A program made the translations under genes and the position numbers. Below are positions 22,126-33,429 of a stretch of 64,000 nt of DNA, one piece after another. Source of the DNA: Panulirus ornatus (taxonomy: Eukaryota > Arthropoda > Malacostraca > Decapoda > Palinuridae); NCBI RefSeq assembly GCF_036320965.1, contig NC_092228.1:13417807-13481806 (forward strand), read 5' to 3'. How positions within the stretch are numbered: the first letter of the stretch is position 1; each line of letters begins with the position of its first letter. The notes below the pieces were generated by a model. That model searched no databases. It had not been told where the DNA came from and worked only from the letters and a program-made list of their open reading frames with translations.

Positions 22126-23973
22126 ATGGGCCATGTTGTTCAAGGGGCCACTTCCCTCCCTTCCACTGGCCACGGCGTACCACATTTAAGTCCTCACCTG
22201 TACCGACTGATCACACACGCCAGGCACATGACAACGCCTCCGTGGAATCCATTAGAAAGTGTACACATGGGAATGATCCCCAGCTGGCTTGTCAGGCAGA
22301 CTACACACACACGGAACCCTTGGGCGAATCTGCAAATTGCTTTCACGACCTCTGGGGGAACAGTTGAAAACATTAGGATGCTGATAGATTTAAGATTATA
22401 ATAACTGGGCGAACTTTTCTACTGTGTGTCAGATGAACAGGCAGCGTCGACCCTACACTCCTGGGGGAGTGCGTCAAAGATGCTCCTGAAGGTGCCATGA
22501 CTGAGGCTGGTGGGAGGGACAGTGGCACGGGTAAGGGCGGCGCAGCTACGTGACAAATGGCTATGGACGTCGTGAGAGATGACGTGGCTGAGGACGACAA
22601 GGATAAAGGGTGACGTGGGTGAGGGTGCGTGACGTGGAGTGAGAGGGGGGCAGCTCCTGGACACACCACACACACACAGGCACTCGTCAATCATCCACAA
22701 CACAGGTGAAGGCTGTGTGCTTTGTAGTGTATGCGGGAGTTAGAGAAGCTGGCCTGCTCCTCAAGCTGTGGTCACCGGCCTGCTGGTGCTGGCGTACTGG
22801 GTACCACAGCTGTGGCTGTTGCTGTGGTGTGACTGTGGTGGCGGTCGCTAGTACTGTGGTGGTTAGCGAAGTACTGTTTAATCACACCGTAGGAGGTTAG
22901 ATGACATGTCTCTCTTGCACCTTAGTTATGTATGTGTCGATGTTTTCCACTCGTGCACACCAGCTCACGACCCGCGTGTGTCCTCCTCCTGTTCGTATAC
23001 ACGGGCTTACGGTACAGGGCCGTGTATGGAAGAGGCACAAGAACCCAGACTATACTAGTCCGCTGGCCAGCTGTGCTTTCCATCATGTCAAGAGATACGT
23101 GACGCTAGAACACGACTCCCCCCCCCCCTCACCTTTAATACAAGGTTTCCATCTTTCTGTTCTCCCCACTACCCCATGTTCCAGCCCCCCATCATCCCAC
23201 CTTCCAGCCTCCACAAACGTCCATCATCCCACGAGCTCTTATCATTGCAAGCTCTATGCCACTTCAGTGCATATCATTCCACCCTCCCCATCAGTCCCTA
23301 CTCCTTATCAAACCATCGCTGTTCTATGTTCCTCGCCATTCCACATTCCCCATCCCTCCCCAGTCGTCCCCCCCCCCATCACTTCACTGTATCATTTCAA
23401 GCTACCCATCACTCCACCACAGTTCATCACCAACCACTCCACGCGACCCATCACTCCCCGAAATCCTTACCCCTCCTCCTCCTCCTCTCCCTCGTGACCT
23501 GGGTGACAGCTCACTTCGTTACCAGGTTCATTAGGTTACCCAGCCACACCTGACCCCCGTCCATCGCCCCTCCCTGACACAATGTACGACTGCACAACGC
23601 CACATCAATCCATCCCTTAACGTCCACATCTCCAGACTGACCACTGAGAGGCTATGTATGTTCAGTCTCCGTCAGTGACTGAGATCAAATGGTACAACAT
23701 ACCATTAACTCCAATATACGCGAGCCTCAAGACCATTCGACTACAAGGATCTATAAACGAGCAATACTAATGTCCACAACACAGGCTATGTCTTCCTTCA
23801 CGCCGACCACACTGTGAGCCATGCACACGATTATACTGCATCAGGGACAGTAACAGAGTGTGCAGGTAGGTGAGTAAACATGTCCACACACCCCAGTCTC
23901 ACGTGAGGCGAGCTGGGACACCGACGGTCACGATATAATAAACTGAACTGTCAAGTGCCACTCACACAGGCAG

Positions 23974-23975
<2 letters not shown>
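22126..23975. other. Unique sequence, no gene seen
   Basis: About 1.85 kb of non-repetitive DNA. The part from 23120 to 23480 is C-rich, with recurring catcactcca/catcatccca words, which keep a 198-codon plus-strand frame (22901-23497) open. That frame starts at a plain ATG, shows no domain, signal or compositional sign of a real protein, and overlaps two other open frames. Confidence 0.4.

Positions 23976-24005
<30 letters not shown>
23976..24005. repeat. (CT)n microsatellite
   Basis: 15 units. Confidence 0.95.
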
Positions 24006-24009
<4 letters not shown>

Positions 24010-24655
24010 CATGTAGTCATCCCATCATCTCCTCTCACCCACCCGCTTCTGACCTCCCTGCTGACGGCGCAGTGGCCCTATTTCCTGTACCCTCGACGAC
24101 TCTTGCCCGACACTTATCAGCAACCCTGTATACTCTGGCCGCGACCAGGCAGACCACACGAGCAGTTTTCGCCCAGGACAGCTGTGCTCACGGTCGGTAG
24201 AGCCTCTCCACCCCAACCCGGTGCCTGATGTGAGAGCAAGTACACACTACCACGTCCCAGCCTTCCTCCCGTCAGTGAGCTGCTCGGAGGCCTGCACAGT
24301 AGCCCTGCCGGCCATTAACACTCAGCTAGGGGGCGCCACAACCCACTCCCCATCACGCACCCACCCCCTATGGGTACATAGCCTCAAATGATGCCACACA
24401 CACACACACCCACACCCACATCAGCAAGGTCCATCCAGGGTCGTGCCCCTTATGGGTTTAGATACACGAATCGAATCCCTCGGGGCTGGTCGATAAATGG
24501 GTACATGGCCTAAGCTTGGGGGTGGTGTGCATGTATGTTTAAACATACGGGAATAAAGATACGGTACATATATGCAAGGTTAAGAAATCAGGCAACACGA
24601 GCGTAAAACTCTCCACCCTGTAACACACAAACAGAAATCATGTACAGTTTAGTAA

Positions 24656-24657
<2 letters not shown>
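24006..24657. other. Unique sequence, no gene seen
   Basis: Mixed-composition DNA. A short (CA)n lies near 24400. Confidence 0.4.

Positions 24658-24710
<53 letters not shown>
24658..24710. repeat. (CA)n microsatellite
   Basis: About 26 perfect units. Confidence 0.98.
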
Positions 24711-24711
<1 letters not shown>

Positions 24712-26203
24712 GGCGCTCCCAGCATACGTGGGGGCAGGGTAGAGGATGATCAGACGGAGGGAAGGGGGAAAGATGAAGTAGGGGACGGAAAAGAAAAGGA
24801 AGAAGAGGATGAAGAGGAGCCTGAGCAGAAGTGTGAGGAGGAACAGGGGTTTGAATGAGGGAGGGAGTGTGCGAGTCGGGGTGAGGAGGGTGGGCAAGCT
24901 GGGAGGAGGAGGGTGGGAAGTGGTGCATGACGCTGCAGACTGGCACGGGCGGTGTTGTATGGTTGCCCGGGACGGTAAGGGAGGAGTCGGGGAGGTGGAA
25001 GGGTGTATAGCGACTTGGGAAGTGGGTAGCCTTCATCAGTGGCCCTACCACTGGGAATTCTGTGGGTAGTGAGCGGCGTCAACCCTACACCAATGGTGAA
25101 GGTGAACCCCCTTCCCTACCCTTCACCACTGTGAGGCAGGTCCTCCACGTCCTTCTGCCACAACACCCACCACCCCTCTCATATCATTAAGCCCAGCCAG
25201 TTCCTCCCCTCATATCCAAACCCTCTTCAACACCCCTTTCTCCCCCGGCTGAGGAGACAAGGAACGGGGGAGATGCGAGGAAACCAGAGTACTTTCATCC
25301 GTCAAAATACTTCATCAAAGGGACTTAGATTGAGAGTGGCAGGAGGTGAAGTTTTGGCGTACTGCTACCGCGGCGTTCTCCCTCAGCGGCGCCACTACAC
25401 CCACACGTCCTTCATCATCTCTATGGACAACAACGACCTGACGTTAATCCCGTGACACAGAGCCACACACGCGCGCGTGGTCGTGGTGAAGTGATACACC
25501 CGCGGCCTGACTAACGCCGGAGTCGTGTCGTAACCTTGCCTGGCCTCACTCCAGGTAGCAGGTGAGTGGAGTGACACGACCCTCAGAACGAGAGGTCCGT
25601 CATATCAAGAATTCCACCAACCATCGTACCTTCCTTCATTCCTAGGGGGTGTCATCATCATACATCTGTACTTGCCTTCGCTCCACGTTCGATACCCGCG
25701 GGCGCGGGGCACCCCAGGCCGCACATACACCCTCGCATAAAGGAGGAAGTCAGTCATTCAGTCGGTCACAGTTGTCTTTCACTGTTGCCCCTGGACACGT
25801 CCACCGATTGAGTCCTGGCTCATCACTCTCTGGCAGGGGCTTTGTGACAATGCCACCAAAGCCATGGGACCTCAGCACCTCCTTCCTCCTACAGAGCCCT
25901 TGGCACGCCACTTCTCCTGTGGCTCCACTACCAGACCAGGCAAACGACGCGATTCTCCCACGGCTGCCGAACCAGAGCCACGAGACACCTGCCAGGCCTC
26001 CCATAGCAGCTCGCCCTGAGTTACATCACCTCCGCCCTGGCCCACTGTGTTGTCACCTGGTGTTGTCGTACTCCCTTCTCTCGGTCCAATCACAAACAAC
26101 AACAGAATCAAGACATGAGCCCCCGCTGAACTATCATACACAAGTCCTGGGGAAACTCTGATAAAAACACAATATACATAGAAAAACACAGACGTGCACC
26201 TAA
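24711..26203. other. Unique sequence with the longest non-repeat open frame
   Basis: Purine-rich at 24740-24930, otherwise balanced. The plus strand is open from 25649 to 26161 (170 codons if a GTG start is allowed; the first internal ATG is near 25850). It has no recognisable domain, and an opposite-strand frame of 84 codons overlaps it. With this much scanned sequence one such frame is expected by chance, so I do not call a gene. Confidence 0.35.
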
Positions 26204-26234
26204 ACACACACACACATACATACACACACACACC

Positions 26235-26279
<45 letters not shown>

Positions 26280-26284
26280 ACAAG
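26204..26284. repeat. (CA)n microsatellite, interrupted
   Basis: (CA)n with CATACATA and CCAACA interruptions on the left. Confidence 0.97.
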
Positions 26285-26382
26285 CACAACGAAACTCGTA
26301 CATAAAAATACAAAATACCACACAGATACACGTACCATGAACAAAAATCTGCTTCACATACACCCACCCACATGCTGTACAT

Positions 26383-26618
26383 GGTCAGCAGAAGGCCTAC
26401 ATATATACCCACCACCACCTGGTCAGCAGAAGGCCTACATATATACCCACCACCACCTGGTCAGCAGAAGGCCTACATATATACCCACCACCACCTGGTC
26501 AGCAGAAGGCCTACATATATACCCACCACCACCTGGTCAGCAGAAGGCCTACATATATACCCACCACCACCTGGTCAGCAGAAGGCCTACATATATACCC
26601 ACCACCACAGCCACCACC
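26383..26618. repeat. 38-bp minisatellite, 6 nearly identical copies
   Basis: ggtcagcagaaggcctacat starts at 26383, 26421, 26459, 26497, 26535 and 26573, each followed by atatacccaccaccacct. Near-perfect identity suggests recent expansion. Confidence 0.97.
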
Positions 26619-26780
26619 ACGCCACCTGACAGCCCTGAGGCTTCACCTCACCATGTGACTCCCCCTTAACTGAGGACAACTGCCACAACTTTTCACATTG
26701 GAGGGCTGACTGTCCTATTACATTAGCCGGGGCTCAGACATAAACCCCGTCATTGCTCCGCTCCTCTAAGGGGGTCCATT

Positions 26781-26781
<1 letters not shown>

Positions 26782-26848
<67 letters not shown>
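26782..26848. repeat. (CT)n microsatellite
   Basis: About 33 perfect units. Confidence 0.98.
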
Positions 26849-26851
<3 letters not shown>

Positions 26852-27350
26852 TTCAACTATTCAATTACGGTGCGGATCCCTCCCTAAGACTCTCCTCTGC
26901 TTCCCTGCCTCCCTCTTACGCACAGCCCGCCCCGGCTGCCCGGGAGGAGGGAGCGTAGCCTCCCGTCTTCTCTTATACACCCGGCTCCTCCGTAATGAGA
27001 GAAGACAATGGTAAATGAGGCAGTCTCCTCAGCACGGGCCGCGCCTACCTCTCCCTCCTCCTCTCCTTCCCCCTCCTCATCACTCGCCATTATCCTCAAC
27101 TTCTTAATCAAGGGAAATGTTATAATGAAGGTCCATCTGTCTTCGTGTTCCTTACCGCGTACATTATGTCGGTGAGGCTCGGCCAGCTCCGGGGACCACA
27201 TATACTGGCCTTCATTACTCTCAATGATGGGCCAACTTCACCATCAGCCTACACCTACACATTATCATTACAGAGATACTGTTTCCACCGAGTTATGATG
27301 CATAACAATTACACCTTCCCGTCAATCTAAATACAATTTCTTTTTTCCTG
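26849..27350. other. Unique block, candidate regulatory sequence
   Basis: Contains CAATTACGG (26861), a homeodomain-like TTAATCAAGG (27104-27113) and ATTATCCTC. A minus-strand frame (26884-27201) has an acidic MASDEEGEGEEEGEV stretch, but its sequence is a simple GAG/GGA run, so I do not call it coding. Confidence 0.3.
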
Positions 27351-28422
27351 AGTTATGTACGTGTTCGTGATAAATGATCGCACACCACTTCAGTCATATT
27401 ATACGTGATCATACATTTATAATTTCTCTGCCCTTCCTTCTCATATTCCCTCAAGAATGGAACAGTGATAGGGAAGGATGGAAGAGAAACCAGCTGAGTG
27501 TAAGGACCACTAAAGTTATAAAACTTCAAACTACACACAGAAAAGACATTTGAGGCGGATCTTTCCACCAGCCAAATACTTCAATTTGCTTTTGTGGAAC
27601 GTCAGAGCGCACGCAGATTACTTTCCGCTTCTTCTTCATACAAACATAGGCACGTACATGTATACACTATCAACACACCACGCATGCTATGTGACACTGC
27701 CCTACCGATCAACTCAGCCTCGACTTCCGCTTATTACTATTGTAAATCGCTGTCACAAATCCCGTAGGAAAAGACAGATTACTTTATCTCTAGAAGGTGG
27801 CAGTGTACTGCTGACAGGTCCTCCTGACCCTTGTAACAAGTGCAAGTCTATCATCTCTCCTATTGTCTTACTGTTATGAAACCGCACTCTTCAGCTTTCT
27901 CTTTCTTTACTTCCATTCTGCCATAGACAGTTACCACACTCCTTATGAATACTTACCTCTGTCATCCAGAGACCCTTCCTACATTCACTTATCGGAAGGT
28001 CCAACAAAAGTAATCCTCTCTTTAGAGAAGGGTAAAGTCAAATGTCAAATGGTACTCCATTTTCCGTCCTAGTGTGGGCACGTTGCGCCTGTGCTTGCTC
28101 GTCTATTTCGCCACTACTTCAAGACCACAACCTCTCGTTCTCCTCCACAAGCATATGGTGGCTCGGCTCACCACGGAGAAGGGCACGGTCTTCTGATCCT
28201 CCTAAGCAAGATTAGTTTTTTAAAGGCACTTCATCACCAGAACCGTGTGTCATCTCGTGTATCACAAGGAGCGCTGGTCGACTATGGACGCCTCACCCCC
28301 ATGAACATAGGTCCAACAGGGGCGGCGTCGTGGCTGCAGGGGACCTACCCACCAGGGGTCGAGTCTGCGACAGTCGGCTGTGCCCGAGCCATGACTTCCT
28401 CCCTCAGGAAAACACTAATATA
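27351..28422. other. Unique sequence, no gene seen
   Basis: About 1.07 kb of balanced unique DNA. Two loosely similar passages (gattactttatctctagaag near 27776 and gtaatcctctctttagagaa near 28009) may be an old duplication. No coding family recognised. Confidence 0.4.
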
Positions 28423-28642
28423 CAGTGGGGCGTCCGGTCCTCGCGGTGCAACACTGGCACACGGCAGGTAGCACGTCTGGCCGCGCCGTGGAGCAACATT
28501 GGTGGGACGTCTGGCCATGATATTACACTAACGTACAGGGGAACGTCTGGCTGCGATGCAACACACATATACAGTAGCACGTCTGGCCGCGCCGTGGAGC
28601 AACACTCATATACAGCGGTACGTCTGGCCGCGAGGCAACCAT
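28423..28642. repeat. ~36-42-bp minisatellite, 6 copies
   Basis: acgtctggccgcg starts near 28431 (degenerate), 28473, 28507, 28543, 28579 and 28620. Spacers contain gatgcaacac/gtggagcaacac and catatacag. Confidence 0.9.
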
Positions 28643-29065
28643 GGCAAACGTATGTGATCGGATGAAACGAAAAAGACAAAACCAGAGGCTCAACCTCCCC
28701 CTCTCTCTCTCCGCCTTCTCACTAGACCAGAGGCAACACCCGACCTTAAAACCTGCAGGCGCACTAGAACACACACCGCTGGCAGCCACCAGCCTAACAC
28801 AAATGCACGGAGACTGATTAACATCGACTGTCACACACAGCCTTTCAGGTCGACGACCCAAAAATAATCCAACTCCGGTTCGTAACGTCAGAAAATAATG
28901 GAAGCGGATGCGAAAATCTTCTACCACAGTGCAAACCAAGTGTGGCAGGTCTGAAGTGCTCATGTGCTCCAACCTGTCAGGATATCACAGCGTTCCTCCC
29001 TCAAGCATATTAAATGGTTTTTTTTTTTGGAGGGGGGAGAAGGGGAAGGCTCAGGACTCTGGCCG
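28643..29065. other. Unique sequence, no gene seen
   Basis: Mixed-composition DNA ending in a T9/G-rich stretch before the (TG)n array. Confidence 0.4.

Positions 29066-29143
<78 letters not shown>
29066..29143. repeat. (TG)n microsatellite
   Basis: About 38 units with one TTT interruption. Confidence 0.98.
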
Positions 29144-29145
<2 letters not shown>

Positions 29146-29278
29146 GATATGAGGCTGTACATTTCTCCCTGTGTCAGCTCTCAGGGGCTCTTAAGCGGTA
29201 TAGATGTCACTCTGCGGTGGACAAAGCTGTCGTTTTTGGTTCTCCTTTGGGGGCCGACAGGACGGCCCTTGGGGTATG

Positions 29279-29338
29279 ATGACCTGGCTCTTTGACCTGT
29301 CCCCTTAAGGACCAGATCAAAGGGAAAGAGCCGGTCAT
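29279..29338. repeat. Imperfect inverted repeat (hairpin)
   Basis: atgacctggctcttt (29279-29293) pairs with aaagagccggtcat (29325-29338), with a single extra or mismatched base. An inner tttgacctg / cagatcaaa pair extends the stem. Outside the arms, ggggtatg / taaccca pair loosely. Confidence 0.7.
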
Positions 29339-29345
29339 AACCCAC

Positions 29346-29389
29346 GGTCGTGCCGTCGTGCTCAAGGGTACGTAACGTCGGACTCAAGG
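29346..29389 (-). repeat. 21-bp dispersed motif, two reverse copies
   Basis: ggtcgtgccgtcgtgctcaa followed by a second diverged copy (gtaacgtcggactcaagg). Confidence 0.75.
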
Positions 29390-29429
29390 AGTAAAGTGGG
29401 TGATAGACTTACGAGTGTTAAAGGGTAGT

Positions 29430-29965
29430 GTAAGAACCCTCGAGTGACAGCCGTCCACCAGATAGCCCTTGAGTGGCAGCAATCCATCCAAGAGTCCTCG
29501 AGTGGCAGCCGTCCACCCAACAACCCTCCAGAGGCAGCCTTGAACCAAACAGCCCTCGAGTGACAGCCGTCCACCAAACAACCCTCGAGTGGCAGCCTTG
29601 AACCAAACAGCCCTCGAGTGACAGCCGTCCACCCAACAACCCTCGAGAGGCAGCCTTGAACCAAACAGCCCTCGAGTGACAGCCGTCCACTAAACAACTC
29701 TCGAGTGGCAGCCTTGAACCAAACAGCCCTCGAGTGGCAGCCGTCCACTAAACAGCCCTCGAGTGGCAGCCGTCCACCCAACAACCCTCGAGAGGCAGCC
29801 TTGAACCAAACAGCCCTCGAGTGGCAGCCGCCCACCAAAAGAGCCCTCGAGTGGCAGCCGTCCACCAAAAGAGCCCTCGAGTGGCAGCCGTCCACCAAAA
29901 AAAAAAACTTTGACAGCCGTCAACCAACCAGCCGGACGGAAGTGACAGCCGTCCACCAAGCTGAA
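29430..29965. repeat. 29-bp minisatellite with dimeric higher-order pattern
   Basis: Two 29-bp unit types, both starting ccctcgagtggcagcc, are distinguished by gtccaccaaaca versus ttgaaccaaacag. They largely alternate, giving a ~58-bp higher-order unit. At the right end the first type runs alone (29820-29900). CTCGAG is present in nearly every unit. Confidence 0.93.
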
Positions 29966-29988
29966 GAAACCAGCCCATGTCAACTGAC

Positions 29989-29991
<3 letters not shown>

Positions 29992-30064
<73 letters not shown>
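29992..30064. repeat. (GA)n microsatellite
   Basis: About 36 perfect units. Confidence 0.98.
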
Positions 30065-30067
<3 letters not shown>

Positions 30068-30290
30068 ACACCCCAGAACCGGTCTCCTCCTCCTCCTCCT
30101 CGCCGCCACAAACTGTCGGCCAGCAATCCCCTGTGGGGACCTTTTGTGTGCGCCCAGAGTCCAATCTATTGCCCCACCGTGCGCAGGAGGAGGAGGAGGA
30201 GGATGACGGTCAGCAGCGCTAAATATACTCCCATATATTTGCGCAAAAAATTGAAAAAAAAAAAAAATAAAAAATCGTAAGGCAGCCACA

Positions 30291-30292
<2 letters not shown>
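30065..30292. other. Short unique segment with opposed triplet tracts
   Basis: (CTC)n at about 30087-30103 and (GGA)n at about 30184-30202 are complementary and ~80 bp apart. A-rich at 30245-30274. Confidence 0.6.

Positions 30293-30364
<72 letters not shown>
30293..30364. repeat. (TG)n microsatellite
   Basis: About 36 perfect units. Confidence 0.98.
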
Positions 30365-30367
<3 letters not shown>

Positions 30368-30435
30368 GCAGTTCTCGTACAAACTAACAAACTACCCAAC
30401 TTCTCCAAAGAGGGTAAACTCCTACTCGACAACAC

Positions 30436-30437
<2 letters not shown>

Positions 30438-30528
<91 letters not shown>
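30438..30528. repeat. (GA)n microsatellite
   Basis: About 45 perfect units. Confidence 0.98.
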
Positions 30529-30533
<5 letters not shown>

Positions 30534-30580
30534 CAAATTCAATTTTCAAAACTTTCTTCTCTGATACGTCCGGATACTTA

Positions 30581-30885
30581 GGGAGTCGTATGGTCGCGCT
30601 CTGGGGTCGTGCCGTCGCACGGAGGGGTCGTACCGCCGTACGTACGTGGAGCGATGCTCGTAAGCGACTTGCGATACATTCGTCGCAGTATCGTAACTCC
30701 CTCGTACACGACAGTTTACGTTCTCATGACGCCTTCTGGAGGAGACGGATAACTTGGCCGCAGCGAAACACGTAATTCCATCGGTACGACTCGCCATAGT
30801 AATTACGTGTCGTAAGTGCGTCATCACCTTGGTTGAGCACGACGGTTACGACCCTTGAGCACGACGATTACGACCCTCTGTTCAA
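30581..30885. repeat. 21-bp motif clusters in divergent orientation, ~190 bp apart
   Basis: Reverse copies at 30587-30636 (ggggtcgtgccgtcgcac, ggggtcgtaccgcc) face away from forward copies at 30834-30880 (gagcacgacggttacgaccc and one more). Between them lies an exact 10-bp inverted repeat, ACACGTAATT (30768-30777) / AATTACGTGT (30801-30810). The symmetry suggests a foldback-like unit. Confidence 0.65.
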
Positions 30886-31190
30886 GGGCACTTGGCCTCA
30901 TAAACTTCCCCTCAACCTCATGCACTTCTCCTCATCCTCAGACATTTCCTAAGATCCTCATACATTCCCCCTAACCCTTATGCACTTCTCATTCTCGTGC
31001 ACTCCCTCTAACACTCATACACTCCCCCCCCCCTAATTCTCATGCACTCCTCCTAACCCTCATACACTTCCCCTCACACTTATACATCTCATTCTCATAC
31101 ACTCCCCCCCTAACCCTCACACACATCCACTTATACATCTCATTCTCATACACTCCCCCCCCTAACCCTCACACACATCCCCTCACTCCC
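30886..31190. repeat. Degenerate ~22-bp C/T-rich repeat
   Basis: Repeated cccctaaccctcatacact and cacttctcctcatcctca modules, with an almost exact 50-bp repeat at about 31080-31165. CCTAACCC superficially resembles telomere repeat, but the units are not the arthropod TTAGG type. Confidence 0.7.
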
Positions 31191-31430
31191 CAAAATCGCG
31201 TACATCAGCGAAAGTAATTAATTTTCCCCCTGAAAAAAAAATAACTTTCCCTCAAAATGCTACTTTTTGACGGCGCGAGACACACCAGTTTGCCTCACCT
31301 CCTCACAACATCTACTCCGCCACAGCAGGCAGCCCTCCCGGTAATGGTAAGCGTTCCCAAGTGGGAGGGCCAAAGTTTGCCGAAGAGAACGGGTCCTTTC
31401 CCAAGGCAGGATGTGGTTAGGTTAGGTAGG
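31191..31430. other. Short unique segment
   Basis: No feature recognised. Confidence 0.3.
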
Positions 31431-31905
31431 TGCAGAACCTCAAACAGCTTGACTGGTCAGAGAAGCAACGAGGCGAGTGGTGCCGGACCGAGCTGTGGAG
31501 GTAGATCATCGAAACCATCGTAAAGTTAGGGAAGGTAATGTAAGGTCCCAGCCCAGCTGAGGGGGTAGAAAACCTCCGAAACGAAGGTAAGGTAAGGTAA
31601 GGTCTCAGCCCAGCTGAGAGGGTAGAAGACCTCCGAAACCATCGTAAGGTAAGGTAAAGTAAGGTCTTAGCCCAGCTGAGAGAGTAGAAGACCTCCGAAA
31701 CCATCGTAAGGTAAGGTAAAGTAAGGTCCCAGCCCAGCTGAGGGGGCAGAAGACCTCCGAAACCATCGTAAGGTAAGGTAAAGTAAGGTCCCAGCCCAGC
31801 TGAGGGAGTAGAAGACCTCCGACACGAAGGTAAGGTAAGGTAAAGTAAGGTCTCAGCCCAGCTGAGGGAGTAGAAGACCTCCGAAACCATCGTAAGGTAA
31901 GGTTA
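31431..31905. repeat. 57-62-bp minisatellite with single-copy leader, GGTAAGG family
   Basis: A leader (31431-31500, with cttgactggtcagagaagca and gaccgagctgtggaggtaga) precedes units containing cccagctgagggggtagaa, gacctccgaaaccatcg and ggtaaggtaaagtaaggtc. The cagctga box recurs at 31554, 31611, 31673, 31735, 31797 and 31859. The leader resembles 50660-50690 (cctgactgggcagagaagca). Confidence 0.93.
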
Positions 31906-32075
31906 CGTACACATAAGACACACGAATTTAGACCACAGTCTTTTTTTTCCTTCAAGGGTATCGTTAACACGAGAGCTCGGAACATTACACAAGACGCTTA
32001 AAAACTTTCCTCAAGACAAGACGGTTTATTTTCCTGGGATATTTCTCACTTGCCAGATTCCAGCACCTCTCAGGT
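31906..32075. other. Short unique segment
   Basis: No feature recognised. Confidence 0.3.
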
Positions 32076-32868
32076 TTACCTAAGACTATCCCAGACTATC
32101 CCAAGAATAATGGTGAATTGCCTAAGACTATCCCAAGAATAATGGTGAATTACCTAAGACTATCCCAAGAATAATGGTGAATTGCCTAAGACTATCCCAA
32201 GAATAATGGTGAATTGCCTAAGAATATATCCCAAGAATAATGGTGAATTACCTAAGACTATCCCAAGAATAATGGTGAATTGCCTAAGACTATCCCAAGA
32301 ATAATGGTGAATTGCCTAAGAATATATCCCAAGAATAATGGTGAATTGCCTAAGAATATATCTCAAGAATAATGGTGAATTGCCTAAGACTATCCCAAGA
32401 ATAATGGTGAATTGCCTAAGAATATATCCCAAGAATAATGGTGAATTGCCTAAGAATATATCTCAAGAATAATGGTGAATTGCCTAAGAATATATCTCAA
32501 GAATAATGGTGAATTGCCTAAGACTATCCCAAGAATAATGGTGAATTGCCTAAGAATATATCCCAAGAATAATGGTGAATTGCCTAAGAATATATCCCAA
32601 GAATAATGGTGAATTGCCTAAGAATATATCTCAAGAATAATGGTGAATTGCCTAAGAATATATCCCAAGAATAATGGTGAATTGCCTAAGACTATCCCAA
32701 GAATAATGGTGAATTACCTAAGACTATCCCAAGAATAATGGTGAATTGCCTAAGAATATATCCCAAGAATAATGGTGAATTACCTAAGACTATCCCAAGA
32801 ATAATGGTGAATTACCTAAGACTATCCCAAGAATAATGGTGAATTACCTAAGAATATATCCCAAGAAC
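32076..32868. repeat. 32/34-bp minisatellite, about 24 copies, two length variants
   Basis: agaataatggtgaattgcct is followed either by aagactatccca (32 bp) or aagaatatatccca (34 bp, sometimes atatctca). The two types are interspersed in a non-random order with local runs. AT-rich; no long open frame arises because TAA and TGA occur in each unit. Confidence 0.97.
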
Positions 32869-33092
32869 ACTGGCGAAGACGGTGGAGGAGGGCTGGTCAC
32901 ATACGCAGAGGACGCACGCCAAGGCAGACGAAGAGGAGGAGGATGGACAGAAAACGGTGATATTGGAAGGTGCGTGTGAGAGAGTCGGGGAGAGAACGAC
33001 GAAGGCAGGGAGACAAGGGAGAGTGGGAAGCATAATGGGAGACGAGAAGACAGGGAGAAGGTACGCGGCTCATTAACTTCGTGATGCGGGGG

Positions 33093-33098
<6 letters not shown>
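32869..33098. other. Short unique purine-rich segment
   Basis: GA/GG-rich plus strand. The minus frame through it is low complexity. Confidence 0.4.
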
Positions 33099-33170
<72 letters not shown>

Positions 33171-33175
33171 GAGAA
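33099..33175. repeat. (GA)n microsatellite
   Basis: About 37 units with one GACAGA interruption. Confidence 0.97.
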
Positions 33176-33337
33176 TAGAGGTGATAATAACATTAAAATC
33201 AATAATTACATGCAACACACAATAAAAAAACATGTATGTGGTATATTAACAAATACAAAAAAAAAAAAAATTACAGACAGGAGTGGAGAAAAAAATAGAA
33301 GGATGCAACGTCCTAGCCATCTCCAACAGATTACAGG

Positions 33338-33341
<4 letters not shown>

Positions 33342-33411
<70 letters not shown>

Positions 33412-33429
33412 GCACACACACACACACAC
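33342..33429. repeat. (CA)n microsatellite
   Basis: About 43 units with GACGCA interruption near 33409. Confidence 0.98.

Noticed and set aside
22901..23497. 198-codon plus-strand frame
   Set aside because: C-rich, low-complexity and overlapped by two other open frames; no domain or signal seen.
26383..26618. CRISPR-like regular repeat (six 38-bp units)
   Set aside because: Units are contiguous with no unique spacers, and the genome is eukaryotic; it is a minisatellite.
26884..27201. Acidic minus-strand frame with MASDEEGEGEEEGEV
   Set aside because: The acidic part is a GAG/GGA simple run and no splice or homology evidence supports a protein.
31080..31185. Telomere-like CCTAACCC and GGTAAGG runs
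   Set aside because: The arthropod telomere unit is TTAGG/CCTAA. Here the words are parts of longer, degenerate units and TAAGG is not TTAGG.
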